This document shows positions 39,601 through 47,950 of a stretch of 64,000 bases of DNA, piece by piece. The stretch's first letter is position 1; each line of letters begins with the position of its first letter. The position numbers were made by a program, and so were the translations under genes. Location: positions 3,916,366 to 3,980,365 of the forward strand of contig NC_092793.1 in assembly GCF_918797505.1 (NCBI RefSeq). Reading direction: 5' to 3'. The stretch is from Bemisia tabaci (taxonomy: Eukaryota > Arthropoda > Insecta > Hemiptera > Aleyrodidae). A model generated the notes under the pieces. It ran no database searches. It was given only the letters and a program-made list of their open reading frames with translations, and was not told where the DNA came from.

Positions 39601-42382
39601 TTTGAAGCTTGTTTTTGAAGAGTTCACGCTGGCTACATTTTAGTCAGCCTCAGCTTCATAACTTCAGTTTAACTTTATAAAAGTGATAAATTGTTCTCAT
39701 ATGTAAATCCTGTGATCCTAGGTGCATTTAGCTAGAAAATTTTGTCCACCCTGACTAGGTAAAAATTAGTGTTGTGCTTAGTTATTCAGGAGTTGAAGGG
39801 CTAACTTTGTGCTTAAGATATATTCAATGGTAATAGAATCTTCCTTCTAATGACCTTGTTGAGTTTCACTTAAGATTTTAGAAAATAGCCGATCAATTTG
39901 AAAATGGAGGGGATGTACATCTAATTTTGAAATAGACCTACCTAGTTCATTACATGGGTGTCAAATTAGTAAGCAGAATTAGGTATGAAAACCAGGGTTT
40001 CAGCAGGAAAAACAGCTAAATTCAAGAGACAAGGACATTAAGCTATAGAGTGAAAATTTTAGAAGCGAAGAAAAATAATTACCGATGACAGGATTTGAGG
40101 CTGATATTGTGGCAGGAGCAAGAGCTGTCGATACAGGTACATTGTTGTTCTGCGGAAAATAGCCTTCAACAACTAAATTTGCTTTTAATCCATTTTCGTT
40201 CTCTTCATCGGTTGCTGGCTGGCCACTATCAACACATTGCAGGATACTCACTGGTGTGTTTTGTTGACTTGCTGTAGTAAAAAAAGGGCAATTTAATTAG
40301 AGGTAAGTATTATCAAACAAGAGAAAAAGATTTGAGTTCATTTTGCGTTTTTAATATTAATTTCGGGTTTTGATTTCCCACCAAAATGGTATGGACCCAG
40401 CACTTGAGTACAATTCCGTGTGGTACTATCAAATCGGATACTTTCCAAGCACTGTAATAGAAAATACATGAGTCTTATTGATGTGAATTCAATGAGGTCT
40501 CAACACTCAGAAAGATATTTAAAAGATACTTGAAGAAATTTTCCCACTAAAAAAAGCTCAGACATGCAGTTGCCATAATCTAATTACAGAAAACGGCTTT
40601 CAACAGCATAAAATGAATGGAGTTAATGGAGAAATTAATTCATTCTTCTTTAATTCATGTATTTTTATAGGTAAATATGGCTGATAATTTTTTTTTTTCA
40701 AATTTAAGAATTTGGATATCATTTCAAAGTTCTAGGTAACTGATAAATTTTGCCCCAGTTACTGAGGAGGTTTGTCCTGTTTATGAAGTTGGTGAAATCT
40801 ATAATTGTAAAACTGGGAAAGATTGGAACTGCAGTAGACATTTATCCAACAAATACAAATCAACATCATTAGGCGTTTTTTAAGTAGAGCAGATACATCT
40901 TAAGTTGAGACAAATGTCAATCTCTGATTACCGCCGAATCAGCACCACTCAATGGGTTAATACATGCAGTCAGATGGCACTACTGATGAGTGGTGACCTA
41001 AGCAATACTTGACTTTCGTCTCAACATACGATGCGTCCGCTCTAATAAGTCATGGTACCTAGATTATTTTAACTTTGGGATGTAACAGTCTGTTCAGGGA
41101 CACTTTGAATACCATAGTTTCTTTCCTTTTCTTGTGAGTGCTGCTATCGCTGGAGGCACTACCTTCGATGTTTCCTACTGTGACCGCAATTTCAGTGAAA
41201 AATTGAATGTTTATGTTTCCTTTGCATACCTTCATTCTTTCAGATTTTGTAGTCATTAAAATATTATTGCCCTAGATGCAAATGAGCTTGGTAAGACAGG
41301 CTCATGTATATAGTTAGTAATTGTGCAAATAGTTAGGCATTTAGCACTTATGGCCACCTTCCTTCCTAATTTATCTTATTTTATAATTTTATTGTTTTAT
41401 TACTTTTCACTTAAGTTTTCACTTCTTTCTCCCTTTCAATTTACCATAGCTTCTACATTTACCTATTCTAATTTCATTGTTATTCTTACTGATCTATTAC
41501 TTTTAATTATTTTTATTTATTCTTATTTCTATTGTTTTTTATTCTAATCTTCATTTCTATTTTTATTCTTTTCTATTGTGTTTTATACTCAGTATCCATC
41601 AAAGTGCCTTGTAAAACTTTAATTTTAAACTGTTGAACGAAATTGTAAAAAGACCATCTTCTAGGTCTGTATAATTTATTGTATATCGACGGTGTAAGTC
41701 GGCAATCATATAACTCGTTTGCAGGGTCTGAAAATCTCCGCCTCTTTGTTATTTTTTAAAAGGAGAACAAATTGACATCATTTCTTGAAGTTTTCGCAGG
41801 ATTTTCTTTGCGTAGAGAAGGAAAATTACGACAATTTTAAAGAATTGCCGTTGAGTAGTTTTCTGTTTAAAAAATATAGGATGATAGGAAGTCTGCGACA
41901 TCGCAAACCGAGTTATGTGATTGCCGACTTTCACCGTCGATACACATAATTGTAATAAACTAGAAAAAAAGGAAGAAAAAAAAAATTAAAGTATTAGATC
42001 AAACTAGTGCCAGTCTACCGTGATGGCAGAATTTCATCACTCTACTCAACATTTCAAGGATGGATCTGGCACTCAAGTCTGTGTGGAAAAATGTTACGTA
42101 GGTCCACAAATGTAAGGGCTTGAGAACCCCTTCGCACTGAATGCCTGAGTGAAGCATCATTGATTCTAAGGCAAGAAATTGAGCTGACAAATCTTCCGTA
42201 AGAATTCATGCATCCTTAAAAAATAGAGAAATAAAGTCAATCGTGATTTCCCGCTACAAACCTAGAACTTTTTGAAGAGTATCTGGGTCGACAGACAACG
42301 TTCCATCCGCATTGACAATGATGACCAGAGTGTCATCATTCTTTTTTTCTTCAGTTCTTTCTATTACAACTGAACTGGACAT
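8331..42382 (-). CDS. pps: PHD-TFIIS(M)-SPOC protein, PHF3/DIDO/PPS family; 18 coding exons
   Basis: Conceptual product of about 2,089 residues, similar in size to human PHF3 and DIDO1. Domains in order: acidic/polar N-terminus from the start codon at 42382; long low-complexity T/S/P/Q region; C4HC3 PHD finger (about 690-745); a CxxC...CxxxC cluster as found after the PHD in DIDO proteins (about 805-825); TFIIS central domain (about 1107-1225); Ser/Arg and Lys/Asp-rich linker; SPOC domain (about 1447-1594); proline-rich then RG/Arg-rich tail. Family knowledge: SPOC binds phosphoserine-2 Pol II CTD and the TFIIS-like domain contacts Pol II; Drosophila PPS binds the splicing factor Snf. All 17 introns are GT-AG and phases match, apart from one missing base in exon 17 near 11140. 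Head to head with Rad21. The first intron and the 5' UTR are the least certain parts. The exact orthology (pps) is inferred from domain order. Confidence 0.87.
9835..10080. mobile_element. degenerate copy of the TGCATTTTGCAA MITE family, pps intron 17
   Basis: GGATTGCATTTTTAAAAAAG at the left and TGCTCTTGGAATGCAAAA at the right match the ends of 15698-15960 with many changes. Confidence 0.45.
10178..11740 (-). CDS. pps: pps exon 17: TFIIS-M, SR/KD linker, SPOC (one-base frameshift)
   Basis: Acceptor CTGTTTCAG and donor CCTG|GTAAGT. First part encodes the TFIIS M domain (YRTKIRSLVLNIKAPKND, then ARLSQDEMASEELATWRQNE). A Ser/His/Arg-rich run and a Lys-Asp repeat follow. Within the GATAAA repeat one A is missing (plus 11139-11141), so the reading frame shifts. 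With the base restored conceptually, the exon length fits the phases of exons 16 and 18. The second part carries the SPOC domain (PPLWKGLLSMTDVAKF, then PATVWDYIGKVKKSGSK, LPAIIKDFYVLPL, LLLGIIVKHK). Confidence 0.88.
11100..11150 (-). repeat. GATAAA tandem repeat carrying the frameshift
   Basis: On the minus strand the hexamer GATAAA (Asp-Lys) repeats five times, with one adjacent copy shortened to GATAA. The plus strand reads TTTATC repeats with TCTTATC at 11138-11143. Slippage here is expected in replication and in assembly. Confidence 0.85.
12471..12772. mobile_element. hAT-like non-autonomous element with AATCCTGAT repeats, pps intron 16
   Basis: Ends CAGAGTGTCTAG and CTAGACACCCTG. Inside, AAATCCTGAT or TCCTGAT occurs about ten times. 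No transposase. Flanks show no clear duplication. Confidence 0.6.
12824..13231 (-). CDS. pps: pps exon 16, start of TFIIS central domain
   Basis: Acceptor TATCATAG and donor GAGGAG|GTAATT, 136 codons, phase 0. Ser/Thr/Pro linker with TPNQAGKTPIAIL, a Lys-rich part, then PIRAKCRQMLQEALMLR, the opening helix of the TFIIS M domain. Confidence 0.9.
14090..14481 (-). CDS. pps: pps exon 15
   Basis: Acceptor TTTACAG and donor ACTCAG|GTGAGA. Starts NNMAPTIGSLKQWLYLHPT with a HIVMRKDHPSTDFYSKQRK segment, then a long Thr/Ser/Ala/Pro-rich disordered stretch (VTVTVATTSGTILSGAA). Confidence 0.9.
14921..15117 (-). CDS. pps: pps exon 14, DIDO-type Cys cluster
   Basis: Acceptor TTTTTTAG and donor TTCTA|GTAAGT. 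Encodes RISAKRCHVCQENAPVDGIF then CSEKCIDAHVDTF. The CxxC plus CSxxCIxxH pattern matches the short zinc cluster after the PHD in DIDO proteins (from memory). Followed by HVMMLEKHTGRVFS. Confidence 0.9.
15698..15960. mobile_element. MITE, TTGGATTGCATTTTGCAA family, pps intron 13
   Basis: About 75-bp inverted arms: ATTGGATTGCATTTTGC with GGAACCACTAGCATTGCAA, mirrored at the right by TTGCAATGCTAGTGGTTCC and GCAAAATGCAATCCAAT. Confidence 0.75.
16024..16240 (-). CDS. pps: pps exon 13, end of PHD finger
   Basis: Acceptor TTCTTGCAG and donor ACTGA|GTAAGT. Encodes EDMEKKGIEWVCPQCKEKK, the last CxxC of the PHD, then a basic linker (KKVIQKRKGSE). Confidence 0.9.
17156..17369. mobile_element. MITE with ACAGGGTGTGC ends, pps intron 12
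   Basis: Ends ACAGGGTGTGC / GCACATCCTGT, inner arms CACCTTGAATATCTC / AGATATTCAAGGTGG and ACGAATTTGAGT / ACTCGAATTCGT. Confidence 0.7.
18015..18085 (-). CDS. pps: pps exon 12, centre of PHD finger
   Basis: Acceptor TTTTTTTCAG and donor ATGG|GTAAGT, 71 bases. Encodes FMICCDTCEEWFHGSCVG and ITKAMG: the CxxC, the His and the following Cys of a C4HC3 PHD finger. Confidence 0.93.
18250..18560 (-). pseudogene. degenerate LINE ORF2 tail, pps intron 11
   Basis: Minus strand reads TEQQVWYGHFMG, then RLLKEMLDRVPPKRA after a shift, like the WYGHVxRM ... RxPKxxLDWxPP tail of non-LTR retrotransposon polyproteins. Stops and shifts throughout. Confidence 0.5.
18725..19338. mobile_element. 614-bp palindromic element, pps intron 11
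   Basis: Ends ACAATGGGCCTGTTGCAAAC and its complement. Arms of about 230 bp match closely (GATGCCTCAAAAATC, GTGAACATTTTGT, GGAGTCGTTCCATC). Minus-strand ORF 18895-19194 is a by-product of the palindrome. Confidence 0.8.
19351..19590 (+). pseudogene. degenerate LINE ORF2 tail, opposite orientation
   Basis: Plus strand reads RMMEERLPKQMLDWVPPWRR then stop, RGHPEKGW and, in another frame, ECQLPDWFWEDPVL, typical of LINE polyprotein C-termini. Ends near CACAGAGCGCC, a sequence also seen at about 9768. Confidence 0.6.
19832..19972 (-). CDS. pps: pps exon 11, start of PHD finger
   Basis: Acceptor TTTTCAG and donor AATAG|GTAAGT. Acidic segment (VGNENLDGDEIAAALDDN, DDQSWNSEDDPDR) followed by LWCICKKPHNNR, the first zinc-binding Cys pair of the PHD finger. 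Confidence 0.9.
20615..20744. mobile_element. 130-bp hairpin MITE, pps intron 10
   Basis: AATTGGACATATTTCTGCC and AACAGAACTATGTGCATTA are mirrored by TAATGCACACAGTTCC and GGCAGAAATACTTCCAATT; arms about 55 bp around a short loop. Confidence 0.75.
20931..21433 (-). CDS. pps: pps exon 10
   Basis: Acceptor TTTTACAG and donor AACAG|GTAAAG. 167 codons plus two bases. Polar, basic region: LDLNNLPVVFASNQDD, SLSFKQMTLSNNLKVISPK, DLMDMNN-like acidic part, then KKQDRRRSNEKKNPGN, a likely nuclear localisation stretch just before the PHD finger. (The acidic part reads DLDMNNLLSP.). Confidence 0.87.
23065..23180 (-). CDS. pps: pps exon 9
   Basis: Acceptor TTTACAG and donor GAATTG|GTAAAA. Encodes DNSEAMVAKLHELNYNPDMI and a short tail ending QNLQEEL. 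Phase 0 at the 3' end. Confidence 0.82.
23181..26157. other. pps intron 8, 3 kb
   Basis: Besides the MITE at 24466-24580, only AT-rich sequence and a CAAACAAACAAA run near 24880 were noticed. Confidence 0.5.
24466..24580. mobile_element. MITE, TTGGACTGCATTTTGCAA family, pps intron 8
   Basis: Arms of about 35 bp: TTGGACTGCATTTTGCAATT and complement, with GGAACTATAAATTCC-like inner part. Belongs with the elements at 15698 and 33929. Confidence 0.75.
26158..26364 (-). CDS. pps: pps exon 8
   Basis: Acceptor TTTTTGAG and donor CTAG|GTTTGT. Has no internal ATG. Encodes VAFVSSSGGPVEVKTSNVE, then APDIIRRISTEQNL. It is open in this frame only, and both phases match the neighbours, which supports it as a true exon. 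Confidence 0.75.
27947..28229. mobile_element. hAT-like non-autonomous element with target duplication, pps intron 7
   Basis: Ends CAGGGTGTCTAC / GTAGACACCCTG. Flanked on both sides by GCTTAGC (27940-27946 and 28230-28236). Interior has many TTTTTCAGTAC copies. CAGGG termini and a 7-8 bp duplication fit the hAT superfamily. Confidence 0.78.
28863..29031 (-). CDS. pps: pps exon 7 (tandem CAG acceptor)
   Basis: Donor GAAG|GTAAGC. The acceptor is a run of three CAGs, so two, one or zero glutamines may be included; the first is taken here. Encodes QQVAVGDHKVGKVKLNRQPL and a basic segment up to KNDNTE. Confidence 0.8.
29766..30022. mobile_element. MITE with 4-bp AATT duplication, pps intron 6
   Basis: Ends GAATAAGTGAG / ACTCACTGATTC, inner CACACCAACTCG / CGAGTTGGTGTG. 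AATT flanks both ends. Confidence 0.65.
30081..30224 (-). CDS. pps: pps exon 6
   Basis: Acceptor TTAACAG and donor AAGCAG|GTAAAT, 48 codons, phase 0. Encodes TEGRTLMRIVPKQGPKFSKL and LSILSPSKVVQSPLKQ. Disordered linker with repeated SPxK motifs. Confidence 0.82.
31567..31824 (-). CDS. pps: pps exon 5
   Basis: Acceptor TTTTAAG and donor CAAAAG|GTAACC, phase 0 on both sides, 86 codons. Starts NTIVMAQKKTLKTPGIL and continues as a Ser/Thr/Pro/Gln-rich disordered region (QVPAVSSSGEVQLILSPTK). Similar TPG/SP motifs recur in exons 6 and 16. Confidence 0.82.
32519..32676 (-). CDS. pps: pps exon 4
   Basis: Acceptor TTTTAG and donor GGAAAG|GTACAA. Encodes DNLYVSDKAENKPMNVHSS, a YQPKK segment and a Gln/Asn run (RQQQQNQANKGK). 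No known domain. Confidence 0.75.
32677..37494. other. pps intron 3, 4.8 kb
   Basis: Contains the MITE at 33929-34069, an A/G-rich stretch at 34410-34530, a locally GC-richer patch at about 34740-35030 with CACTGTGCG copies, and a GAGAGA run near 35990. ORFs at 34736-35011 and 36150-36383 are not recognised. Confidence 0.5.
33929..34069. mobile_element. MITE, TTGGACTCCATTTTGCAA family, pps intron 3
   Basis: Left TTGGACTCCATTTTGC and GCACTACTATTTCTGG, right CCAGAAATAGTGG and GCAAAATTTAGTCCAA. Confidence 0.7.
37495..37602 (-). CDS. pps: pps exon 3
   Basis: Acceptor ATTAG and donor CTAG|GTAATT. Encodes SVDEFMCGLGPTEAANLDS and following residues up to DPHLL. Phases fit both neighbours exactly. 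Too short to stand out as an ORF, found by splice and phase continuity. Confidence 0.8.
37603..40082. other. pps intron 2, 2.5 kb
   Basis: AT-rich. No repeat or exon recognised; short ORFs here lack splice context. Confidence 0.45.
40083..40271 (-). CDS. pps: pps exon 2
   Basis: Acceptor CTACAG and donor ATCG|GTAATT. Encodes a hydrophilic stretch beginning SQQNTPVSILQCVDSG. Enters and leaves with one base carried over, matching exons 1 and 3. An extra small exon between exons 1 and 2 cannot be excluded. Confidence 0.75.
40885..41044. mobile_element. small inverted-repeat element, pps intron 1
   Basis: TAGAGCAGATACATC and AGTTGAGACAAATGTCAA mirrored by TTGACTTTCGTCTCAAC and CGATGCGTCCGCTCTA. 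Confidence 0.65.
41681..41945. mobile_element. MITE with TATCGACGGTG ends, pps intron 1
   Basis: TATCGACGGTGTAAGTCGG and AATCATATAACTCG mirrored by CGAGTTATGTGATT and CCGACTTTCACCGTCGATA. A T-rich stretch (41330-41620) precedes it. Confidence 0.75.
42262..42382 (-). CDS. pps: pps exon 1 (start codon)
   Basis: ATG at 42382-42380 preceded by ACTCACC. Encodes 40 residues beginning MSSSVVIERTEEKKNDD with a VNADGTLSVDP stretch. Ends CTAG|GTTTGT, leaving one base that joins exon 2 to give Ala. No upstream in-frame ATG was preferred. A 5' UTR exon further upstream is possible. Confidence 0.75.
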
Positions 42383-42880
42383 GGTGAGTTATTCATCTAT
42401 TACATTAGTAAGGTGCAATGAGATTTGGAAAACATGCACTGGGGGGTATCGCACTCATTCACTACACATGAAAAGAGCATGGATAAACGAGAGGTGGCGG
42501 TTCACACAATAAATAAACACAACTTTTGCAGGCACATTTTCCTTTAGATCCGAATTTGCTTGCAGAATTCAAGAAAATTATTATCGCGACACTTCCGAAA
42601 TTCGGGTAAATTCAGATAAACATAAGACGCCATCTGTAAATAATATCCAATGGAGGTAATACGAGCGTCGCTCTTGTTCGAATATCTGGCTCGAGAGAAT
42701 ACTACAGTTATTCCAAAGCTGTAGGGTGAGACTAAGAGAGATTATTGTCGTCGATTAATTTCTTATCAAAATTCGGAAAAGGTTTAAAATTAAGTTTTAA
42801 AGTAATAGTTCCGATTAGATTGGATTAGATTGATTAAAATAGGCTTCAAGATGACCGATGGTGTTGATGAACGATGAGCG

Positions 42881-42910
42881 TTTTTGCAGGCAAAGACCCC
42901 TACGAATGAG
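42881..42910 (-). promoter_or_regulatory. inverted copy of the 30-bp motif, in the pps 5' region
   Basis: Minus-strand copy about 500 bases upstream of the pps ATG. TGATGAACGATG lies next to both copies. May be leader or promoter sequence, or an old repeat. Confidence 0.3.
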
Positions 42911-43823
42911 AGGCGATCACAGAGCGGGAGTAGCTGGTGGAGCCTGAATGAAGCTCGCTCGGACTCCATGATTATACTCTGTTGCTCTCTCCTCTCCTCT
43001 ACTCTTTGCACATAATGGCGCAAGCACAAATTTCACTCTCGGAGAAAAATTAAACTGCTCAGCTCAGGGAATTGACCTTTTTGATCGGGATTAAATTTCT
43101 AAAAGAGTCCAAACCAAGTACTAACCAGGGTAATTCTCAAAATTCTTTGGCAAGACATTTTCTGATATAATTTAAGGATTACTAAGGAGGGAAAATCTTT
43201 AGCATATCTGGCACAAGCTTGTGTGGGGGCCCCGCAGCGTTCTGAGGCATTGAAATCAAATTCTAAACGTACCTACTTACATTTGAATTTTGATGGAAAA
43301 TAAGAGAGGAGGGCTTCATTTATATCTGAGCCATGGGGATGCCAGATGATGAGGGATGAGTTGAGGATTTTTGCGCTCAGCAGAGATGTTTTCAGGAGCA
43401 TTGGGGGAACTAGTTAGGAGGAGGGGGGAGAAATATTACCCTCTCCTGACTTCAAGAAATATGAGGGCTTTTGCTAAGTTAGCTGTGTTGCTAGACTTTC
43501 ATTGTGGATTGTAATTCTACCAAAAATATTTCCATGTGAAGATGAACCATCAAGCTAAAAATTTAACTCAGCATTCGCACAAATTTATAAATTTTTTTTT
43601 GTGGCACAATGGTACAACTTCTGGGAAACATCCTGTTAAAGGTAACGAGGCACTTAGCATATTTCTTGAAAAATTTGCTAAAAAATATCTTTGCACATTT
43701 CTGCTTTTGATAACTATACTACAAAAGTACATAACGATCCAAAAAGTGGTGAATTTTACCATCAGGCATCAAGGGGTGAAATATGGAGCATAAATATAGC
43801 ATTAGGTACCTAAGATGACATTT

Positions 43824-44313
43824 GAATCAGTGAGTCGAAAAATACACCAACTCGGAAAAAAAATTTCAGGAAACACCTAAAACTTCGCAGCGGGCGAAGA
43901 AGTTAGTTTAAGAAAAACTTTTTTGGTGCCAAAGGACGCAAGAAGTACTCTAGAGACTTTAACGCACCAAGTTTCAGATACTGATTTTTCATTGTCTGCC
44001 CTGAAAAATTTATATTTTTTTACCTGAATAACGCTTGAATATTTATATAACTTGTTGGCACAAGGAATACCGAACCGAAAAAAGAAAACCGCATCGGATA
44101 GTCACCCGTTTCCTTGATCGGCCAAAAATTGGTATTTCCAATGAAATTCTTCGATTCTTCCCTTTTCCTGTCGCCGTTTCGAGCACTTCGATTGCAATTT
44201 CGAAATATCCTTTTGCGTGCAGATGCTTCTACTTATCCAGAAGTGTAACTAAACCGTAAAAAAGTGAAAATCGAAAAAAAACCGTGTTGGAGTGTTTCCG
44301 AACTCACTGATTC
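43824..44313. mobile_element. 490-bp element of the GAATCAGTGAGT family, intergenic
   Basis: Ends GAATCAGTGAGT / ACTCACTGATTC flanked by ATTT on both sides (43820-43823, 44314-44317). Shares ACACCAACTCGG and AAGAAGTTAGT-like interior with 29766-30022. Confidence 0.65.
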
Positions 44314-44456
44314 ATTTTACATTATTGGAAACATGATTATTTGGATAGATAAAAGGTGGGGAGACGGCAGACGATAGGATGGGTTAGAGTAGGTATTGGT
44401 TAGAGAGTGCTCGAACTGCTCTGAGTTCCCGTCGCGCCACGCAGCCATCTTGCCTG

Positions 44457-44486
44457 CTCATTCCGAGGGGTCTTTGCCTGCAAAAA
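44457..44486 (+). promoter_or_regulatory. 30-bp motif near Rad21 start region, possible 5' UTR exon end
   Basis: Followed directly by GTAAAC, a plausible 5' splice donor at 44487 that could join the acceptor ending at 47787. It matches, with two mismatches, the minus-strand motif at 42881-42910. Role inferred only. Confidence 0.3.
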
Positions 44487-45364
44487 GTAAACATCTTGAT
44501 GAACGATGCGACTTCGTGGATGAACGATCGCCATTTTGCGATTAACCACTGTTGCCGCCTACACCTGAAAAAGGCATTTTAATTTCAACTGAAGAAATAA
44601 TCATTTGACCATTTGACAAGGTAATAAGTTAATGTACCGCTAAAAAATGAGAATGAAAATGAATTTTTCATGTGACTTGAAGGATCTTGCAAGGGCTGCG
44701 TATATATCTAATAGAATTATCCAAAAATTCATAGAAATAAACTTTGAAATGTAATTTAAGACATTTTTTAAAGAAGAAAAAAAATTAAGTAAAAAAAAAA
44801 AAAAAAGGTTTTACCGTTTATGTATGCTCGATTGTACACCGAGTCCATGGAAGTTAATCTAAAAATTTAATTGTAAATGAGATGGATTGTTTGTTATGTA
44901 CTCTCATTTAATACAATTACTTGAAATTTTGCATCGCTGGCGCCACATGTGCAGCGCAGTGCGTGCGAGCGACGCGACGTGGTGGCTCATGGTCACGGAT
45001 GCACAAGACATGTGTGGTGCATTTTTGGACCGGAAATTAAATTTTTTTTCGTTATTCACGCAGCTTCAATTTCCAATGAAGCATCATTCGATTGGGAGGG
45101 AAAGGTGCCTTTTCGTGTGGAGAAAGAGTTCAGAGAAACAATGAAGAAAAAATGGTTTTTTGCCTGAGACCATATTAGGATGGGAGGGGGAGGATTGGAG
45201 TCCCTGGCGGCAAATTGCGAAAATGGATTTTTTTTCTCGCTCTTTTTATCTTAGGTATCTCATAGCACATGATTGAGAGGTCTAAAAAGCAGTCATCGCA
45301 TATTTATTCCGCAATGAAAAAATGGTAAATCCGACCCTGTACCTATGCATGCTTCATAGCACTC

Positions 45365-45667
45365 ATGCCCTACGATTCGGAGAATTTTGACCGTCAAATT
45401 GAAAAAGTTCTTCCTCAAAACATCAATCGGATCTATGAAAAATTCACAATAGGCGAATTAAGCTTTAATGAGTTGTTTGCTTGCGATGAAAATTTTGTCT
45501 TTAGTCTGAACAAACCAAACCCAAAGAGTTTTGTTTCAAATACTAATGATGCTCCTCTATTAAAAATAGACCATTATAACTTTACTGGAAAAATTCATAA
45601 CGCACATTGGACCGCACGCACCGCACGCAGGACCTCATCATTGTTATCATGTTATCTTGCAATATAG
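45365..45667 (+). CDS. unrecognised 100-codon ORF
   Basis: ATG-initiated, globular-looking first 85 residues (MPYDSENFDRQIEKVLPQ, then NRIYEKFTIGELSFNELF) with an Arg-rich end. No motif recognised and no splice partner found. Could be a small gene, a gene relic, or chance. Confidence 0.2.
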   Translation: MPYDSENFDRQIEKVLPQNINRIYEKFTIGELSFNELFACDENFVFSLNKPNPKSFVSNTNDAPLLKIDHYNFTGKIHNAHWTARTARRTSSLLSCYLAI

Positions 45668-47806
45668 GTATGTAAGAATTAGCCATATGAATTTTGAAAC
45701 AAAAAACATTTTGTAAAGATAAAATAAATGAATAATTAAAAATAAAATAAATATTTCGATCCTTTGAGATTTTGCAAGTTGGGTACATAGTAAGGCGTTA
45801 TTTTGTTTCGCTCCACCGTACATGAGCCGGTGCGAAGCAGCTTTGAGCTTTTGCCATGCCTCGGAGTCAGTGCTGAGGCGTGATCGCATGATTGAGCGAA
45901 TATAGATATTTCCCCGTTAGAAACTGTGGTAAAGAATCGATTATTAAGGCGTTTGTTGCGATTACTCTATCTATCGATCTTTTTCGGCAGATTAGGTTCC
46001 TAAAGCAAATATTTGAATAATCGCATTCGAATTCGATATTCGTCCATCCGTAAGCCGTACTTCGCTTGTTGGCGGCAAAAAGTGACAACCGCCTTCGCCT
46101 GCCATCTTGTTTTTCAATTTGTTGATAGAAATTGTTGTCAGTGCTCATTTTTAGATATTAATAAATTTCGTTATGTGTTGGAATAAGTTTTTACTCAAGA
46201 ACACTGCACTTTGAAAATTTAGGAGCAGCTACTTTCACGCGGACATCACCATTTCTTGGGTTTGTTCAGTCAATTTCTACTTCAAACACATCTCCAGCCC
46301 CTGGAGTTCCCCGTAGTTGTTGATAATAACACTTTCCGTTATTCAAACGTGACACATTTTTCCGATCATTTCATCTGTCGAGCTATCTACATCGCTTTTG
46401 CCATTTTGAAATGTTCAACAACCCAGAAAGCTGTCACCATTGGGCACTTCAATTATCGTAAAGTGTCCGTTTTATTTTCCCTCCTGAGCCTAGCTTCCTC
46501 CTTCGTAGCCCATTTCAATTTGGATAAACACCATGCTACCATTTCATCTATTAGTATTTAATATCCGACCATTTATATACCGAAGCAACTTATATAACAT
46601 CCCTTCTTGTAACTCAAAGGAATAAGTAAGAGTCCGCCACCTGGATCTAGGTTATGGTTTGCGGTATTTGAAATCGCTGATTCTGCGATTCGTCCCTCCA
46701 ATACTCTCCTTCAAATCCTGATCATTCGTTTTGACAGCTGATTCTTTATCATGGTTTCAAGGTAGTTTTAAAAAACTCCAATCTTCCAGAATTTTCCCAC
46801 TTTAAAGAAATTTAATTTTTGAGAACGTTTTCATTTCCTAAGAGTCACTTTCCTGATTAATACTTTGCAAACAAGTATTGAAATCCTCACAGGCATGCGT
46901 ATACTTACTTCCCTTTCCTGATATTTTTGACTCTACAGTGTGTACCCATATCATTAGCCAGCGCTAATTTTGTGCTCAGAGTATACAGACAACTTCAACA
47001 GAAGCGCAAGCCTTAGTCGAGCCCATATAACATGATTTTTCTCTTCCCTGTGTTCGCCATCTTCATTGGAGACTTCTTACAGTCTGCTTAAGGTTAACCT
47101 ATAATGACAAAATCAAAGAAAAAAAATTGATCTTTTGTAACCTCACATTTTCTCTTCAGTCTCATCAAAAATTAAGTAATGTAACATAATGTTTTCTATT
47201 TCCAAGAAGGGATGTATCCGTTATCATTCAACCTCTCTAGAGGCAACTAAACCACAGGTATGAATAGCACTTCCTGAAACAGATTTGCTTTGTTGACCAA
47301 AAAATGGCTGGGGTTTGCGCTCCTGATGGCGCAAGCCACTTATTTTTTTCTGTGTTTTAGCATTCCCTGATGGGTATATTTCGAGGAATGCACCCTCCAA
47401 CTGTAGGATGGATTTTTCCGCAAGACCAGATTTCATATCATTTTCAACAGAAAGGAAATATATTACTCTCCTGATTGTTGCAAAACAAAATCTGCATAAA
47501 TTTGCAGAGCGAGCCACAAGGCAGTCTGCCAAAATGATGACTTCATTTTAGTCAGTTGGTCCAAAATATGGAGGATTTTGATTTTATTAGTCGTTATACT
47601 CATAAATTGATCTGTAAGCACCCCCTGAATGATTTTAATGCTTAATTCAGCTTTTCTCATCTCACAGTGGATAGACAGGTATTGGAAAAACATTGGGAAT
47701 AGAAAATTTGGAAAACATTATCAGCTTGTATTATCTCATTATCACCATTTATTACTGATCTTTTATGCTTTCTCTTTTGTTTTTCAGTGAGCTCAAGTAA
47801 TCAATC

Positions 47807-47950
47807 ATGTTTTACGCGCACTTCGTGCTAGCCAAAAAAGGGCCTCTGGCCCGAATTTGGCTGGCAGCCCATTGGGATAAGAAGCTCACCAAAGCTCATG
47901 TATTCGAGACGAATATTGAAAAGTCTGTTGATGGTATCTTACAACCGAAG
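47807..47950 (+). CDS. Rad21: Rad21 exon 1 (start codon)
   Basis: ATG at 47807 after an acceptor TTTTCAG ending at 47787, so 19 bases of 5' UTR share this exon. 48 codons: [37 protein letters not shown]. Donor CCGAAG|GTTAGT. Start supported by the invariant MFYxHxVLxKKGPL opening of kleisins. Confidence 0.97.

Larger units (their letters stand above)
42383..47806. other. divergent intergenic region with both gene starts
   Basis: Holds the 5' leaders and promoters of both genes, not located exactly. A 30-bp motif containing AGGGGTCTTTGCCTGCAAAA occurs on the plus strand at 44457-44486 and on the minus strand at 42881-42910. GCCATCTT motifs (YY1/Pho-like, inference) lie near 44444, 46091 and 47056. 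An inverted-repeat element is at 43824-44313. The rest is AT-rich without recognised features. Confidence 0.5.

Noticed and set aside
41059..41256. 65-codon minus-strand ORF as an extra pps exon
   Set aside because: Its possible acceptor and donor give stops in the phase needed between exons 1 and 2, and exons 1 and 2 join in frame without it.
41323..41620. T-rich stretch that resembles mitochondrial coding sequence
   Set aside because: No mitochondrial protein motif recognised, unlike 48432-48689; composition alone is not enough.
46256..46561. 101-codon plus-strand ORF upstream of Rad21
   Set aside because: No motif, splice partner or start context; likely chance in low-constraint DNA.
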